Made by a program: the position numbers and the translations under genes. A DNA stretch of 64,000 nt, taken from positions 35,450 to 99,449 of the forward strand of contig JAOPZS010000134.1 in the NCBI GenBank assembly GCA_025963965.1, in the 5' to 3' direction. Positions 47,132 through 55,461 of the stretch are shown in pieces. Below the pieces are notes generated by a model. It worked only from the letters and a program-made list of their open reading frames with translations. It ran no database searches and had not been told where the DNA came from. How positions within the stretch are numbered: the first letter of the stretch is position 1; each line of letters opens with the position of its first letter. This DNA comes from Solirubrobacterales bacterium. Lineage in GTDB: Bacteria; Actinomycetota; Thermoleophilia; Solirubrobacterales; Solirubrobacteraceae.

Positions 47132-49537
47132 GTGCTGAATCGAGCGAGCGTAGATCGTCGGGTCGTGAGCCGAGGGGGAGAGAGCCATCGCAAGCCACGC
47201 CGTTCACGGGCGCGGATCAGCGTCGTCTCGACCTTCGTGGCGCTGGCTGTTTCGCTGGTGGCGGCCACGAGCGCGTCCGCGTTCACCACCCAGGGGAGCG
47301 TGAAGCAGGTGGACGTCACCGGCTTGGCCCCGAACGCACAGGCGTCTCTGCTGAGCTCCAAGGGCACAACCGTCTACACGCAGAACGCCGACTCGCTCGG
47401 AGGACTGCTGTTCCGGAACGTGGCTCCGGGCGCCGGCTACCGGGTTCGCACCTCCACGGGCGAAACGTCTGGGAAGATCACCGTGCACTCCGATGCCGCG
47501 GCGCCTTGGGACTCGAGCGTCTACAACCAGTCGATCCCAGACAACGGATACACGTATCTGACGACGCGGGACGGCACGCAGCTCGCCATCACCGTCCACC
47601 CGCCGAGCAGCCCGGCGGGCGAGCCCGGCGTCCCGTCGAGCTTCCACTTTCCGACCTTCCCGCAGCCCGGCGTGCCGACGCCGAGCTACGCGCCGCCGTA
47701 TCCGACGCTGATCGAGTACTCGGGCTACGGGTATGCGGACCCGGCCGGCCCGGAAAGCGGCATCGCCGTGCTCGCCAACCTGATGGGCTTCGCCGTGGTC
47801 GATGTGAACATGCGCGGCACCGGCTGCTCGGGCGGCGCCTTCGACTTCTTCGAGTCGCTGCAGAACCTCGACGGCTACGACGTGATCGAGACGATCGCCC
47901 AGCAGCCGTGGGTCCTCAACCACAAGGTGGGCATGCTCGGCATCTCCTACGGGGGGATCAGCCAGCTGTTCACGGCGCAGCTCCGGCCACCCGACCTCGC
48001 AGCGATCGCGCCTCTGTCGGTGATCGACGCGACGGCGACGACCCTCTACCCAGGCGGCATCCGCAACGACGGTTTCGCCGTCGCATGGGCCGAACAGCGC
48101 CAGCAGAACGCCGAACCGGCAAGTCCCGGCCACGGGCAGGCGTGGGCGACCAAGCAGATCGAAGAAGGCGATCAGACGTGTGCGGCCAACCAGGCGCTGC
48201 ATGGCGAGGCCGCGAACCTGATGGAAAAGATCGAAGCGAACTCGACCTACAACCCGTCTGTGGCCGATTCGCTGGACCCGGTCACGTTCGTCAAGAAGAT
48301 CAATGTGCCGACGTTCATGGCCTGCCAGTGGGAGGACGAGCAGACCGGCGGCCACTGCGCCGATCTGGCCCAGCACTTCACCGGCACGAGCCGCAAGTGG
48401 TTCACGTTCACCAACGGCGCTCACATCGACTCGCTCGATCCAGCGACGTACAACCGCTTCTACGACTTCTTGGAGCTGTACGTCGCCCATCAGGCGCCGA
48501 TCGTCAACCAGGCGGTGCCCCGCGCCGCCGCCCCGGTCGTCTACCAATCCGCGATGGGGCTCCCCCAGAGCGAGCTCGTCACGCTTCCACCGGATCCGAT
48601 CCAGTTGCAGCCGACCTACGAATCGGCCCTGGCCGCGTTCGAAGCGCTGCCGCCGATCCGGGTGCTGTTCGACAACGGCGCCGGGACCTCGCCCACGGGC
48701 AGCACGACCGCCGGCGATCCCTACCCCGGGTTCGAACAGTCGTTCTCCAAGTTCCCGATCCCCGGCACGAAGGCCAAGTCCTGGTACTTCGGCCCGGGGG
48801 GCACGCTGAACGAGCAGCAGCCGACGGCTGAAGGGGTCGACTCCTACACCTCGGATGCGAATGCCCTGCCGCTGACGGATTACTCGAACAACACAGGCGG
48901 TGGCGGCCTCTGGGGCAACGCGTCCCAGTGGGAATACAACTGGGCGCAGGCTCCGGCAGGCTCCGCCGTGTCCTACGTGTCGGCTCCGCTCACGAGTGAC
49001 ACCACCGCGATCGGCGGCGGCGCAGTCCATCTCTGGGTGAAGTCCTCAACTCCGGACGTCGACCTGCAGGCGACCGTCAGCGAGGTGCGTCCGGACGGCA
49101 ACGAGACGTTCGTGCAGAACGGCTGGATTCGGGCGAGCGAGCGCAAGCTGGCGACCAGCTCGAAGAACATCTTCAAGCAGAAGCCCACGCTGCTCCAACC
49201 GATTCCGACGCTGCTCGCATCCGACGCGGAACCGATGCCGACGAACGAATTCGTCCCGGTCGTCCTACCGCTCTACTTCCAGGGTCACGCCTACCGCACG
49301 GGGTCGCGGATCAGGGTCACGATCGCCGCGCCCAACGGGACACAGCCGATCTGGTCGTTCGGGCACACAGAGCCCGGCACGACCGCGGCGGAGTCGATCG
49401 CGTTCTCGCCCAGCATGCCGTCGAGCCTGGTCCTCCCGATCGTGCCCGGCGTCGGCGTGCCGACAGCCCTGCCCCCATGCCCGAGCCTGCGCAACGAGCC
49501 CTGCCGGCCCTACCAGGCAATCGTCAACGGCGGCTGA
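47132..49537 (+). CDS. Secreted S15/CocE-NonD family hydrolase (X-Pro dipeptidyl-peptidase-like)
   Basis: Signal-like segment FVALAVSLVAATSASAF; nucleophile motif HKVGMLGISYGGISQLF; VNMRGTGCSGGAFDFFESLQNLDGYDVIETIAQQPWV; start among several GTGs uncertain. Confidence 0.82.
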   Translation: MLNRASVDRRVVSRGGESHRKPRRSRARISVVSTFVALAVSLVAATSASAFTTQGSVKQVDVTGLAPNAQASLLSSKGTTVYTQNADSLGGLLFRNVAPGAGYRVRTSTGETSGKITVHSDAAAPWDSSVYNQSIPDNGYTYLTTRDGTQLAITVHPPSSPAGEPGVPSSFHFPTFPQPGVPTPSYAPPYPTLIEYSGYGYADPAGPESGIAVLANLMGFAVVDVNMRGTGCSGGAFDFFESLQNLDGYDVIETIAQQPWVLNHKVGMLGISYGGISQLFTAQLRPPDLAAIAPLSVIDATATTLYPGGIRNDGFAVAWAEQRQQNAEPASPGHGQAWATKQIEEGDQTCAANQALHGEAANLMEKIEANSTYNPSVADSLDPVTFVKKINVPTFMACQWEDEQTGGHCADLAQHFTGTSRKWFTFTNGAHIDSLDPATYNRFYDFLELYVAHQAPIVNQAVPRAAAPVVYQSAMGLPQSELVTLPPDPIQLQPTYESALAAFEALPPIRVLFDNGAGTSPTGSTTAGDPYPGFEQSFSKFPIPGTKAKSWYFGPGGTLNEQQPTAEGVDSYTSDANALPLTDYSNNTGGGGLWGNASQWEYNWAQAPAGSAVSYVSAPLTSDTTAIGGGAVHLWVKSSTPDVDLQATVSEVRPDGNETFVQNGWIRASERKLATSSKNIFKQKPTLLQPIPTLLASDAEPMPTNEFVPVVLPLYFQGHAYRTGSRIRVTIAAPNGTQPIWSFGHTEPGTTAAESIAFSPSMPSSLVLPIVPGVGVPTALPPCPSLRNEPCRPYQAIVNGG

Positions 49538-49557
49538 CGCCACACGCAAGGACCTTC

Positions 49558-49633
<76 letters not shown>

Positions 49634-49722
49634 GTGTCGGCCGCCTCGCGGCGACAACCTGCGGTGCCTGAAGTCTAGTCGCCGAACGTGTTCAGGCGGG
49701 CCGAGTATGGTTTGCCTGCGGC

Positions 49723-50199
49723 ATGGGATTGCTCGACGAGGCCATACGCGACCACCTGGAGCTCAAGCGCCGCCGTGGCGCCGACCCCAGCGAGATCGCC
49801 CGCGCCGAGCGCGAGGCGCTCGAGCCCGTCTTCCCCGACGAGCCGCGTCCGGCGGCGCTGGACGGCGAGCCTCGGGCTGTGCTCAGCGACGATGCGCCGC
49901 CGCAGGGCGATCCGCTCGCCGAAGCCGCCGCGTCCGACCCTGAGGAGCCGCCGTCCCAGCCGGGCGGCGCACCCGGGCTCTCAAGCCTTGGACAGGAGAC
50001 AGCCGAGCTCGACATGGAGGCCGTGCTCGAGCAGGACGCTCCGCTCGGCGCGGGCGACGACGCGGCCCCGTCAGCCGTCGCACCGGTGCGAGCCGAGGCA
50101 GCCGCCGAGGATGAGCCGCTCGAATGGGAGATGCCCGGCCGCTCCGCTGAGCCGCCTCCGGAGCCGCTGCCCGGGCAGGAGCGCCTCTCCTTCGAGTAG
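49723..50199 (+). CDS. Acidic Ala/Pro/Glu-rich hypothetical protein
   Basis: MGLLDEAIRDHLELKRRRGADPSEIARAEREALEPVF followed by a low-complexity acidic tail. Confidence 0.65.
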   Translation: MGLLDEAIRDHLELKRRRGADPSEIARAEREALEPVFPDEPRPAALDGEPRAVLSDDAPPQGDPLAEAAASDPEEPPSQPGGAPGLSSLGQETAELDMEAVLEQDAPLGAGDDAAPSAVAPVRAEAAAEDEPLEWEMPGRSAEPPPEPLPGQERLSFE

Positions 50200-50238
50200 C
50201 ACTCGACCGTCCTGCCCCGCGCGACAGGGCAGCAAGCG

Positions 50239-50910
50239 TCAGGGAGCGATATCCGGCTGAGGCCGGGAAGTCGCGCCTTCGAAAAGCAGCCGCGCCAGCT
50301 CCTGAACGGCCGCTGCTCGCTCGTCCACGCAGTCCAGGCGTCCCTGCAGCGCGTACTCGTGCACGTAGGCCTCAGCCGTCAGCAGGATCGCCGCGTAGGC
50401 CGCCTCGTCGAGCTCGACTCGGTCGCCCGAGCGGGCGGCCAGCACGGCGACGCCCGCGAGCGTGCGGGTCCAGTCCTCGAGCGCCTGGCCCCGCGCCTCG
50501 AGGGCGCGCCGGCCGGCGCGGTGGACCTCGACGACCGTGGTCACCGCCACCTCCGGGTGATCGGCCATCCAGCGAAAGTACGCGCCGATCCCGGCGGCGA
50601 GCTTCTCGCGCCAGCCCTCGACCGCCGCCGCCGCCTCGAGCGACGCGCCGATCCGCGCCCTGGTCATCTGCCCATATGTCTCCAGAAAGCAGGCTTCCTT
50701 GTCGGCGAAGTGCTTGTAGAAGACCGTCCGCGACGTGCGCGCCACGCGCACCACGTCGGCGATCGTCGTCTCGACGTACCCCTGCCCGCTGACGCAGAGG
50801 CCCATCGCGCGCAACAGTCGCTCCCGCTGACGCGCGCTGACCTCTTCCGGATCGAGCGTGTGGCGTCCCGCCGGGATCAGGAGCTCGTCATTGATCTTGA
50901 CAGAGTCCAT
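50239..50910 (-). CDS. TetR-family transcriptional regulator
   Basis: TIADVVRVARTSRTVFYKHFADKEACFLETYG HTH; C-terminal ligand-domain-like helices. Confidence 0.88.
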   Translation of the reverse strand: MDSVKINDELLIPAGRHTLDPEEVSARQRERLLRAMGLCVSGQGYVETTIADVVRVARTSRTVFYKHFADKEACFLETYGQMTRARIGASLEAAAAVEGWREKLAAGIGAYFRWMADHPEVAVTTVVEVHRAGRRALEARGQALEDWTRTLAGVAVLAARSGDRVELDEAAYAAILLTAEAYVHEYALQGRLDCVDERAAAVQELARLLFEGATSRPQPDIAP

Positions 50911-50925
50911 GTCGTCGAGTATAGA
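50897..50925 (+). promoter_or_regulatory. Near-consensus sigma70-type promoter upstream of the large secreted hydrolase
   Basis: TTGACA (50897-50902), 17-nt spacer, TATAGA (50920-50925), with inverted repeats just downstream. Confidence 0.65.
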
Positions 50926-50950
50926 ATACGCCTGCGTACACGGAGGAGTA

Positions 50951-50972
50951 CGCCTCAGTACTCACTGAGGCG
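50951..50972. promoter_or_regulatory. 9-bp-arm inverted repeat, candidate TetR operator or 5'-UTR hairpin
   Basis: CGCCTCAGT-ACTC-ACTGAGGCG between the divergent TetR and hydrolase genes. Confidence 0.5.
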
Positions 50973-51001
50973 GCGAGGGGATCGATCAGAGGAGTGAGGG
51001 A

Positions 51002-54000
51002 ATGTCGAAGCTGCGTAGCTTGTCGCTGCTTGCGGGCACAGTGCTCTGCATGCTGGTGGTGCCGTCGGTCGCCGGCGCCGCGATCACGTCGGTGTTCGGA
51101 GGCACGGTCGCCTGCACGGAACAAGTCGGGGCGAACGCCGGGCAGCGCTGGTGCGGCAACGCGGCGAACACGACCGTCCCGGTCTGGGACGGAACACCTA
51201 TCGATGTTTCGGTGGCGTTCCCGCCGGCGACGGGCGCGGACAACAACTATCCCGTCGTCGGCATGTACCACGGCTGGGGCGGCAGCAAGATCACGCCGTC
51301 GAGTGCCGGCGCGCAGCGCTGGCTGAAACTCGGCTACGCCGTCTTCTCGATCACCGACCGCGGCTGGGGCTCATCGTGCGGGAAACCGTCCTCCCCCGCG
51401 AACTCACTCAAGCCGGCCCCATGCGAACGCGGCTACATCCACCTGCTGAGCAGGCGCTACGAGGTGCGCGACGTGCAGACGCTCCTCGGCAAACTTGCCG
51501 ACGAAACCGTCATCAACCCCCAGCAGATCGGCGCCAACGGCGGCAGCTACGGCGGTGGCATGTCGCTCGAGCTCGGCTCGCTGAAGGACCGGGTCGAACT
51601 GCAGAACGGCGAACTGATCCCATGGGCGAGCCCCGAAGGCAAGCCGATGAAGATCGCCGCGACGGCACCTGAATTCCCGTGGAGTGACATCGCGCAGGCG
51701 CTGCAGCCCAACGGCAGCACGCTCGACTACGTCGAAAACGCCCCCTACAGCGGGATGCTCGGCAACCACCGCTACGGGATCGAAAAGGACAACTGGAACG
51801 CCGGCCTGTTCCTGACGGGCGCCTCGTCCGGCTACTACGCCCCGACAAGCGCCAACGATCCGGAAGCCAACATCCAGAACTGGCACACGTTCAACGGCAC
51901 CGGCGGCCCGTACGACGGCCAGGCGCTGGCGATCCAGCAGGAAGAACAGCTGCCGAACCACAGCGCCTACTACACGAACCTCGCAGAGCCTCCAGCTCCG
52001 GCGATCATGGAGAACGGCTGGAACGACGACCTGTTCCCGGTCGATGAAACCGTCAAGTACTACAACAAGGTCCGCGCGGCCTACCCGAACCAGCCGATGC
52101 AGATGTTCGACTGGGATCTCGGGCACAACCCGCGCTCGGCAACGGCGCTGTCGAGCAGCGACTCGGCAAAGTACGTCGCCGCGCAGAACGCCTGGTTCTC
52201 CTACTACATCAAGGGCGAAGGCTCAGAACCGGCGAACGCCAAGGGTGGCGCGACCGCGATCACGAGCGCTTGCCCGCAGAGCGCAGGCGCCTCCGGGACC
52301 GAGTACAAAGCCGCCAACTGGGCGAGTCTCGCTCCGGGTGAGCTCCGCTACACCAGCGCCGCCGAACAGACCGTCCAGGCTCCCGGCACGGCGACGGCCA
52401 GCGCGTTCACCAGCGGCACGGTCTGCACGACGCAGAACGCGGCCGCGAACCCGTCGGCCGCCGAGTACAAATTCACCGAAGCGCCCGCCGGCGGCTTCAC
52501 ACTGGTCGGGTCGACGACGGTGATCGGCGAAATCTCGACGCCGGGCGCCAATGACCAGCTGATCGCCCGCCTCTACGACGAAAACGTGGTTGCCGGCACC
52601 GAGCAGCTGATCGGCCGCCAGGCCTACCGTCCGCTGAACCCGGGCGAAGGCTTCACCAAGCAGGTCTTCCAGCTGCATCCGCAGGCCTGGAAGGTGGAAG
52701 CGGGGCACGCACTCAAGCTCGAGCTGCTGGTCGCGGACTCGACGTCGTGCACGGGCCTGCTTCCGGCTTGCTATGTGCGCCCGTCCTCCTCGCCGCACTC
52801 GATCGGGGTCAAGAACCTCGAGCTGCGAGTGCCCGCGGCGGACGCTCCGGGCAGCGCCGAAGGAAACGTCAAAACCCCAGCGGCTCCGTACCTGCCGCCG
52901 GGGTACACGCTGGCGCGCAACGAGCGCACCACCGCGCCCGGCCAGCCGCACCTGACGAGCGGCTCGACGCCGAACAAGGACGGCGTGTACACGCTCGGCT
53001 GGTCGGCCTCCGAGGCGGCCACGGCACTCAGCTACACGCTCGAACACAAGAACGCGAGCGGCGGCTGGAGCATCGTCGCGGGCGGGCTGGCGAGCGCCGA
53101 ATACGCGTTCACCGCCGGCACTCCCGAGGCCGAAGGCACTTGGGAATACCGGGTCACGGCGAGCGACGAAGGGCCAGCGTCGGAACCGTCCGAAGCATCG
53201 GCCCCGGTCGTTGTCGACGAGTCCCTGCCCAATGCGCCGATCGTGACCGCTGACCGCCTGCCCGACTACTCCGGCGCGGGCGGTTGGTATTCGAACTCGG
53301 TCACGGTCTCCTTCGCGGGCAACGGCGACCCGGCGCTGTCGGACGGCAGCTCCGGTAGCGGCGTCGACCCCGGCTCCGTGCCGGCGCCGCAGACGTTCTC
53401 CACCGACGGTGCTCACACCGCCGCGGGGACCGTCACCGACAACGCCGGCAACGTCTCGGCGCCCGGTGAACTGGCGGTGCAGGTGGACGCCAGCCCGCCG
53501 AACGTGGAAGTCGGCTGCCCGGCCAGCGCGGTCTACGGCAGCGCCGCGACCGCGACGATCACGGCCTCCGACGGACAGTCGGGCCTGGCCGTGGACCCGA
53601 GCGGCACGGTGCCGATCGACACGAGCACCGTCGGCTCGAGGACGACCTCGGCTACCGCCGTCGACAACGTCGGCCACGGCGCCGAAGCGTCCTGTGTGAC
53701 GACCGTCAAATACAGCCAGGTGATCAGCGGCTCGGTGAAAGGCAAACTGACGATCGGCAAAGGCCAGGGCGTCGAGATCGGTCCCGGCGCGAAAGTCAGC
53801 GGCGCGGTGAAGGTCAAGCCGGGCGGCGCGATCGACGTCGAGGGCGCGACCCTCGCCGGCGGTCTGAGCACGAGCAAAGCGACCGTCGTACGGGTCTGCG
53901 GCGCGAGCGTCTCGGGTCCGACGAAGCTAGTCGCGACGACCGGCCCCGTGACGCTGGGACGCTCCGGCGGCGGATGTCTCGCCTCCTCGTTCTACGGCAA

Positions 54001-54214
54001 CGTCGTCGTCAAATCGACGAGCGGCGCCGTCGTGATCGAAGGGACCTCGCTGGTCGAAGAAAACATGTTCCACGGGTCGCTGAACGTCAGCTCGAACACC
54101 GGCGGGACGACCGTGCGCAACAACTCGGTCAACGGCTCGCTGACGGTCAAGGGCAACAGCGGCACGGTGATCGACACGCCGAACAGCGTCGAAGGAAAGT
54201 CGAAGGTCCAGTAG
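51002..54214 (+). CDS. Large secreted S15/CocE-like hydrolase with Ig-like and beta-helix-like C-terminal regions
   Basis: Signal peptide LSLLAGTVLCMLVVPSVAGA; GANGGSYGGGMSLELG nucleophile region; C-terminus ISGSVKGKLTIGKGQGVEIGPGAKVSGAVKVKPGGAIDVEGATLAGG... resembles right-handed beta-helix/bactofilin repeats. Confidence 0.78.
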   Translation: MSKLRSLSLLAGTVLCMLVVPSVAGAAITSVFGGTVACTEQVGANAGQRWCGNAANTTVPVWDGTPIDVSVAFPPATGADNNYPVVGMYHGWGGSKITPSSAGAQRWLKLGYAVFSITDRGWGSSCGKPSSPANSLKPAPCERGYIHLLSRRYEVRDVQTLLGKLADETVINPQQIGANGGSYGGGMSLELGSLKDRVELQNGELIPWASPEGKPMKIAATAPEFPWSDIAQALQPNGSTLDYVENAPYSGMLGNHRYGIEKDNWNAGLFLTGASSGYYAPTSANDPEANIQNWHTFNGTGGPYDGQALAIQQEEQLPNHSAYYTNLAEPPAPAIMENGWNDDLFPVDETVKYYNKVRAAYPNQPMQMFDWDLGHNPRSATALSSSDSAKYVAAQNAWFSYYIKGEGSEPANAKGGATAITSACPQSAGASGTEYKAANWASLAPGELRYTSAAEQTVQAPGTATASAFTSGTVCTTQNAAANPSAAEYKFTEAPAGGFTLVGSTTVIGEISTPGANDQLIARLYDENVVAGTEQLIGRQAYRPLNPGEGFTKQVFQLHPQAWKVEAGHALKLELLVADSTSCTGLLPACYVRPSSSPHSIGVKNLELRVPAADAPGSAEGNVKTPAAPYLPPGYTLARNERTTAPGQPHLTSGSTPNKDGVYTLGWSASEAATALSYTLEHKNASGGWSIVAGGLASAEYAFTAGTPEAEGTWEYRVTASDEGPASEPSEASAPVVVDESLPNAPIVTADRLPDYSGAGGWYSNSVTVSFAGNGDPALSDGSSGSGVDPGSVPAPQTFSTDGAHTAAGTVTDNAGNVSAPGELAVQVDASPPNVEVGCPASAVYGSAATATITASDGQSGLAVDPSGTVPIDTSTVGSRTTSATAVDNVGHGAEASCVTTVKYSQVISGSVKGKLTIGKGQGVEIGPGAKVSGAVKVKPGGAIDVEGATLAGGLSTSKATVVRVCGASVSGPTKLVATTGPVTLGRSGGGCLASSFYGNVVVKSTSGAVVIEGTSLVEENMFHGSLNVSSNTGGTTVRNNSVNGSLTVKGNSGTVIDTPNSVEGKSKVQ

Positions 54215-54224
54215 GAGGGTGCCG

Positions 54225-54252
54225 GGCGGGCGGGGCGACTGCTCCGCCCGCC
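54225..54252. terminator. GC-rich inverted repeat, putative terminator
   Basis: GGCGGGCGG-GGCGACTGCT-CCGCCCGCC shortly after the stop at 54214; no T-tract. Confidence 0.5.
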
Positions 54253-54402
54253 ACGTCGCTCCGACGGGCCGCTCACCGTCGGTCTTCGCTCGAAGCGACA
54301 GGCCGGCCGCACTGCGCGGGCGAATCCCCCGATCGCCCGCCGCGGCCGGCCTGCGGCTTCAATGGCTCGTCCGGGTCCCCCGACCGGCCGAGCGGGCCCC
54401 CA

Positions 54403-54912
54403 TCACCAGCTGCCCGTTTCTCCCTGCGAGCAGCTCTTCACGTTTTTCGGGCTCCGGCAACTACGCCCGACTTCGCCCGCGGTGTTCCTGCTGAGCGTCA
54501 GTTCGGTGCCGTCGGTCGCCTTCGCCGTGACCGAGTATTCGCGGGGCGAATGCGTGGTCGTCGTGACGTAGGCGTGGCTTTCGCTTTTTTCGATCGCGAT
54601 TGCCGGCTCGATCCTGTTCAGTTCCGTCGTCGTGACGCTTTCGTACGAGCCGTCGTTCTCGGCACCGATCGCCTCGGCCGTGACCTGCGCCCCGTGGAGG
54701 AGCTCCTTCGCCGAGACGTCCTTGGCCTTCGCGCTCTGCGAGAGGAACTGCGGGATCGCGATCGCGCACAGCGCGCCGATCATCAGGCAGACGACGAGCA
54801 GCTCGATCAGCGAGTACCCGTCCTGTGCCCTCTCGCGTGGAGGCAGCCCCGGCGTGGATCCAGCGCCCTGCTCGTCTTCAACCCCTGCGTCGTGCAGCCT
54901 TGCAGTCAACAA
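54403..54912 (-). CDS. Type IV prepilin-like protein
   Basis: Class III signal QDG|YSLIELLVVCLMIGALCAIAIPQFLSQSAKAKD with Glu at +5; start codon (TTG near 54912) uncertain. Confidence 0.75.
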   Translation of the reverse strand: MLTARLHDAGVEDEQGAGSTPGLPPRERAQDGYSLIELLVVCLMIGALCAIAIPQFLSQSAKAKDVSAKELLHGAQVTAEAIGAENDGSYESVTTTELNRIEPAIAIEKSESHAYVTTTTHSPREYSVTAKATDGTELTLSRNTAGEVGRSCRSPKNVKSCSQGETGSW

Positions 54913-55173
54913 CTCGAACCCTCCCTGGCGGTTACCTGGCGGTCGAGCTGTCTCTGGGGCGAGACCTCTGACTTTGCGCCCCCGTCTCGCGACGGGTTTG
55001 CCCTTTGCAGTTTCTTTTCGGTGGTGTGATGCCGAGTGTACGGACGCTCTCAACGACCGCAACCAAACTCGACGTATGTACTAGAGGCTCCGGGCGGTCT
55101 CTCCCGTGCGCCCCCATCAGAAGGTCGGCGCCTGCGGCGATTGCCGCCCCCGGTTCGGGGTAGATTTGGCGTC

Positions 55174-55461
55174 GTGACGACGCGCGCGCAGGTTCTCGAG
55201 CTGCTCGATCAGGGGCACACCTACGAGACGGCCGCGCGCGAGCTGCGCATCCCCGCAGGCCAGGCCTACATGATCGCCACGGGACTGCCGGCGGACGGCA
55301 GCGACGCGCCGAGCCCGGAGGAGCTCGCCGAGAAGCCGGTGCTGCCGGGCAGCTCCCAGCAGCTCGTCAACCCGCCTCCTTTCAACCCGACCCGCAAGCA
55401 GCACGTGATCGACTGGGTGCGCCGGCGGGCCGAGCGCGACCTGCGCGCCCCGAGCCGATGA
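55174..55461 (+). CDS. Small hypothetical protein, first gene of the formate dehydrogenase operon
   Basis: VTTRAQVLELLDQGHTYETAARELRIPAGQAYMIATGLPADGSD (HTH-like); stop overlaps the FDH start (ATGA). Confidence 0.7.
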   Translation: MTTRAQVLELLDQGHTYETAARELRIPAGQAYMIATGLPADGSDAPSPEELAEKPVLPGSSQQLVNPPPFNPTRKQHVIDWVRRRAERDLRAPSR

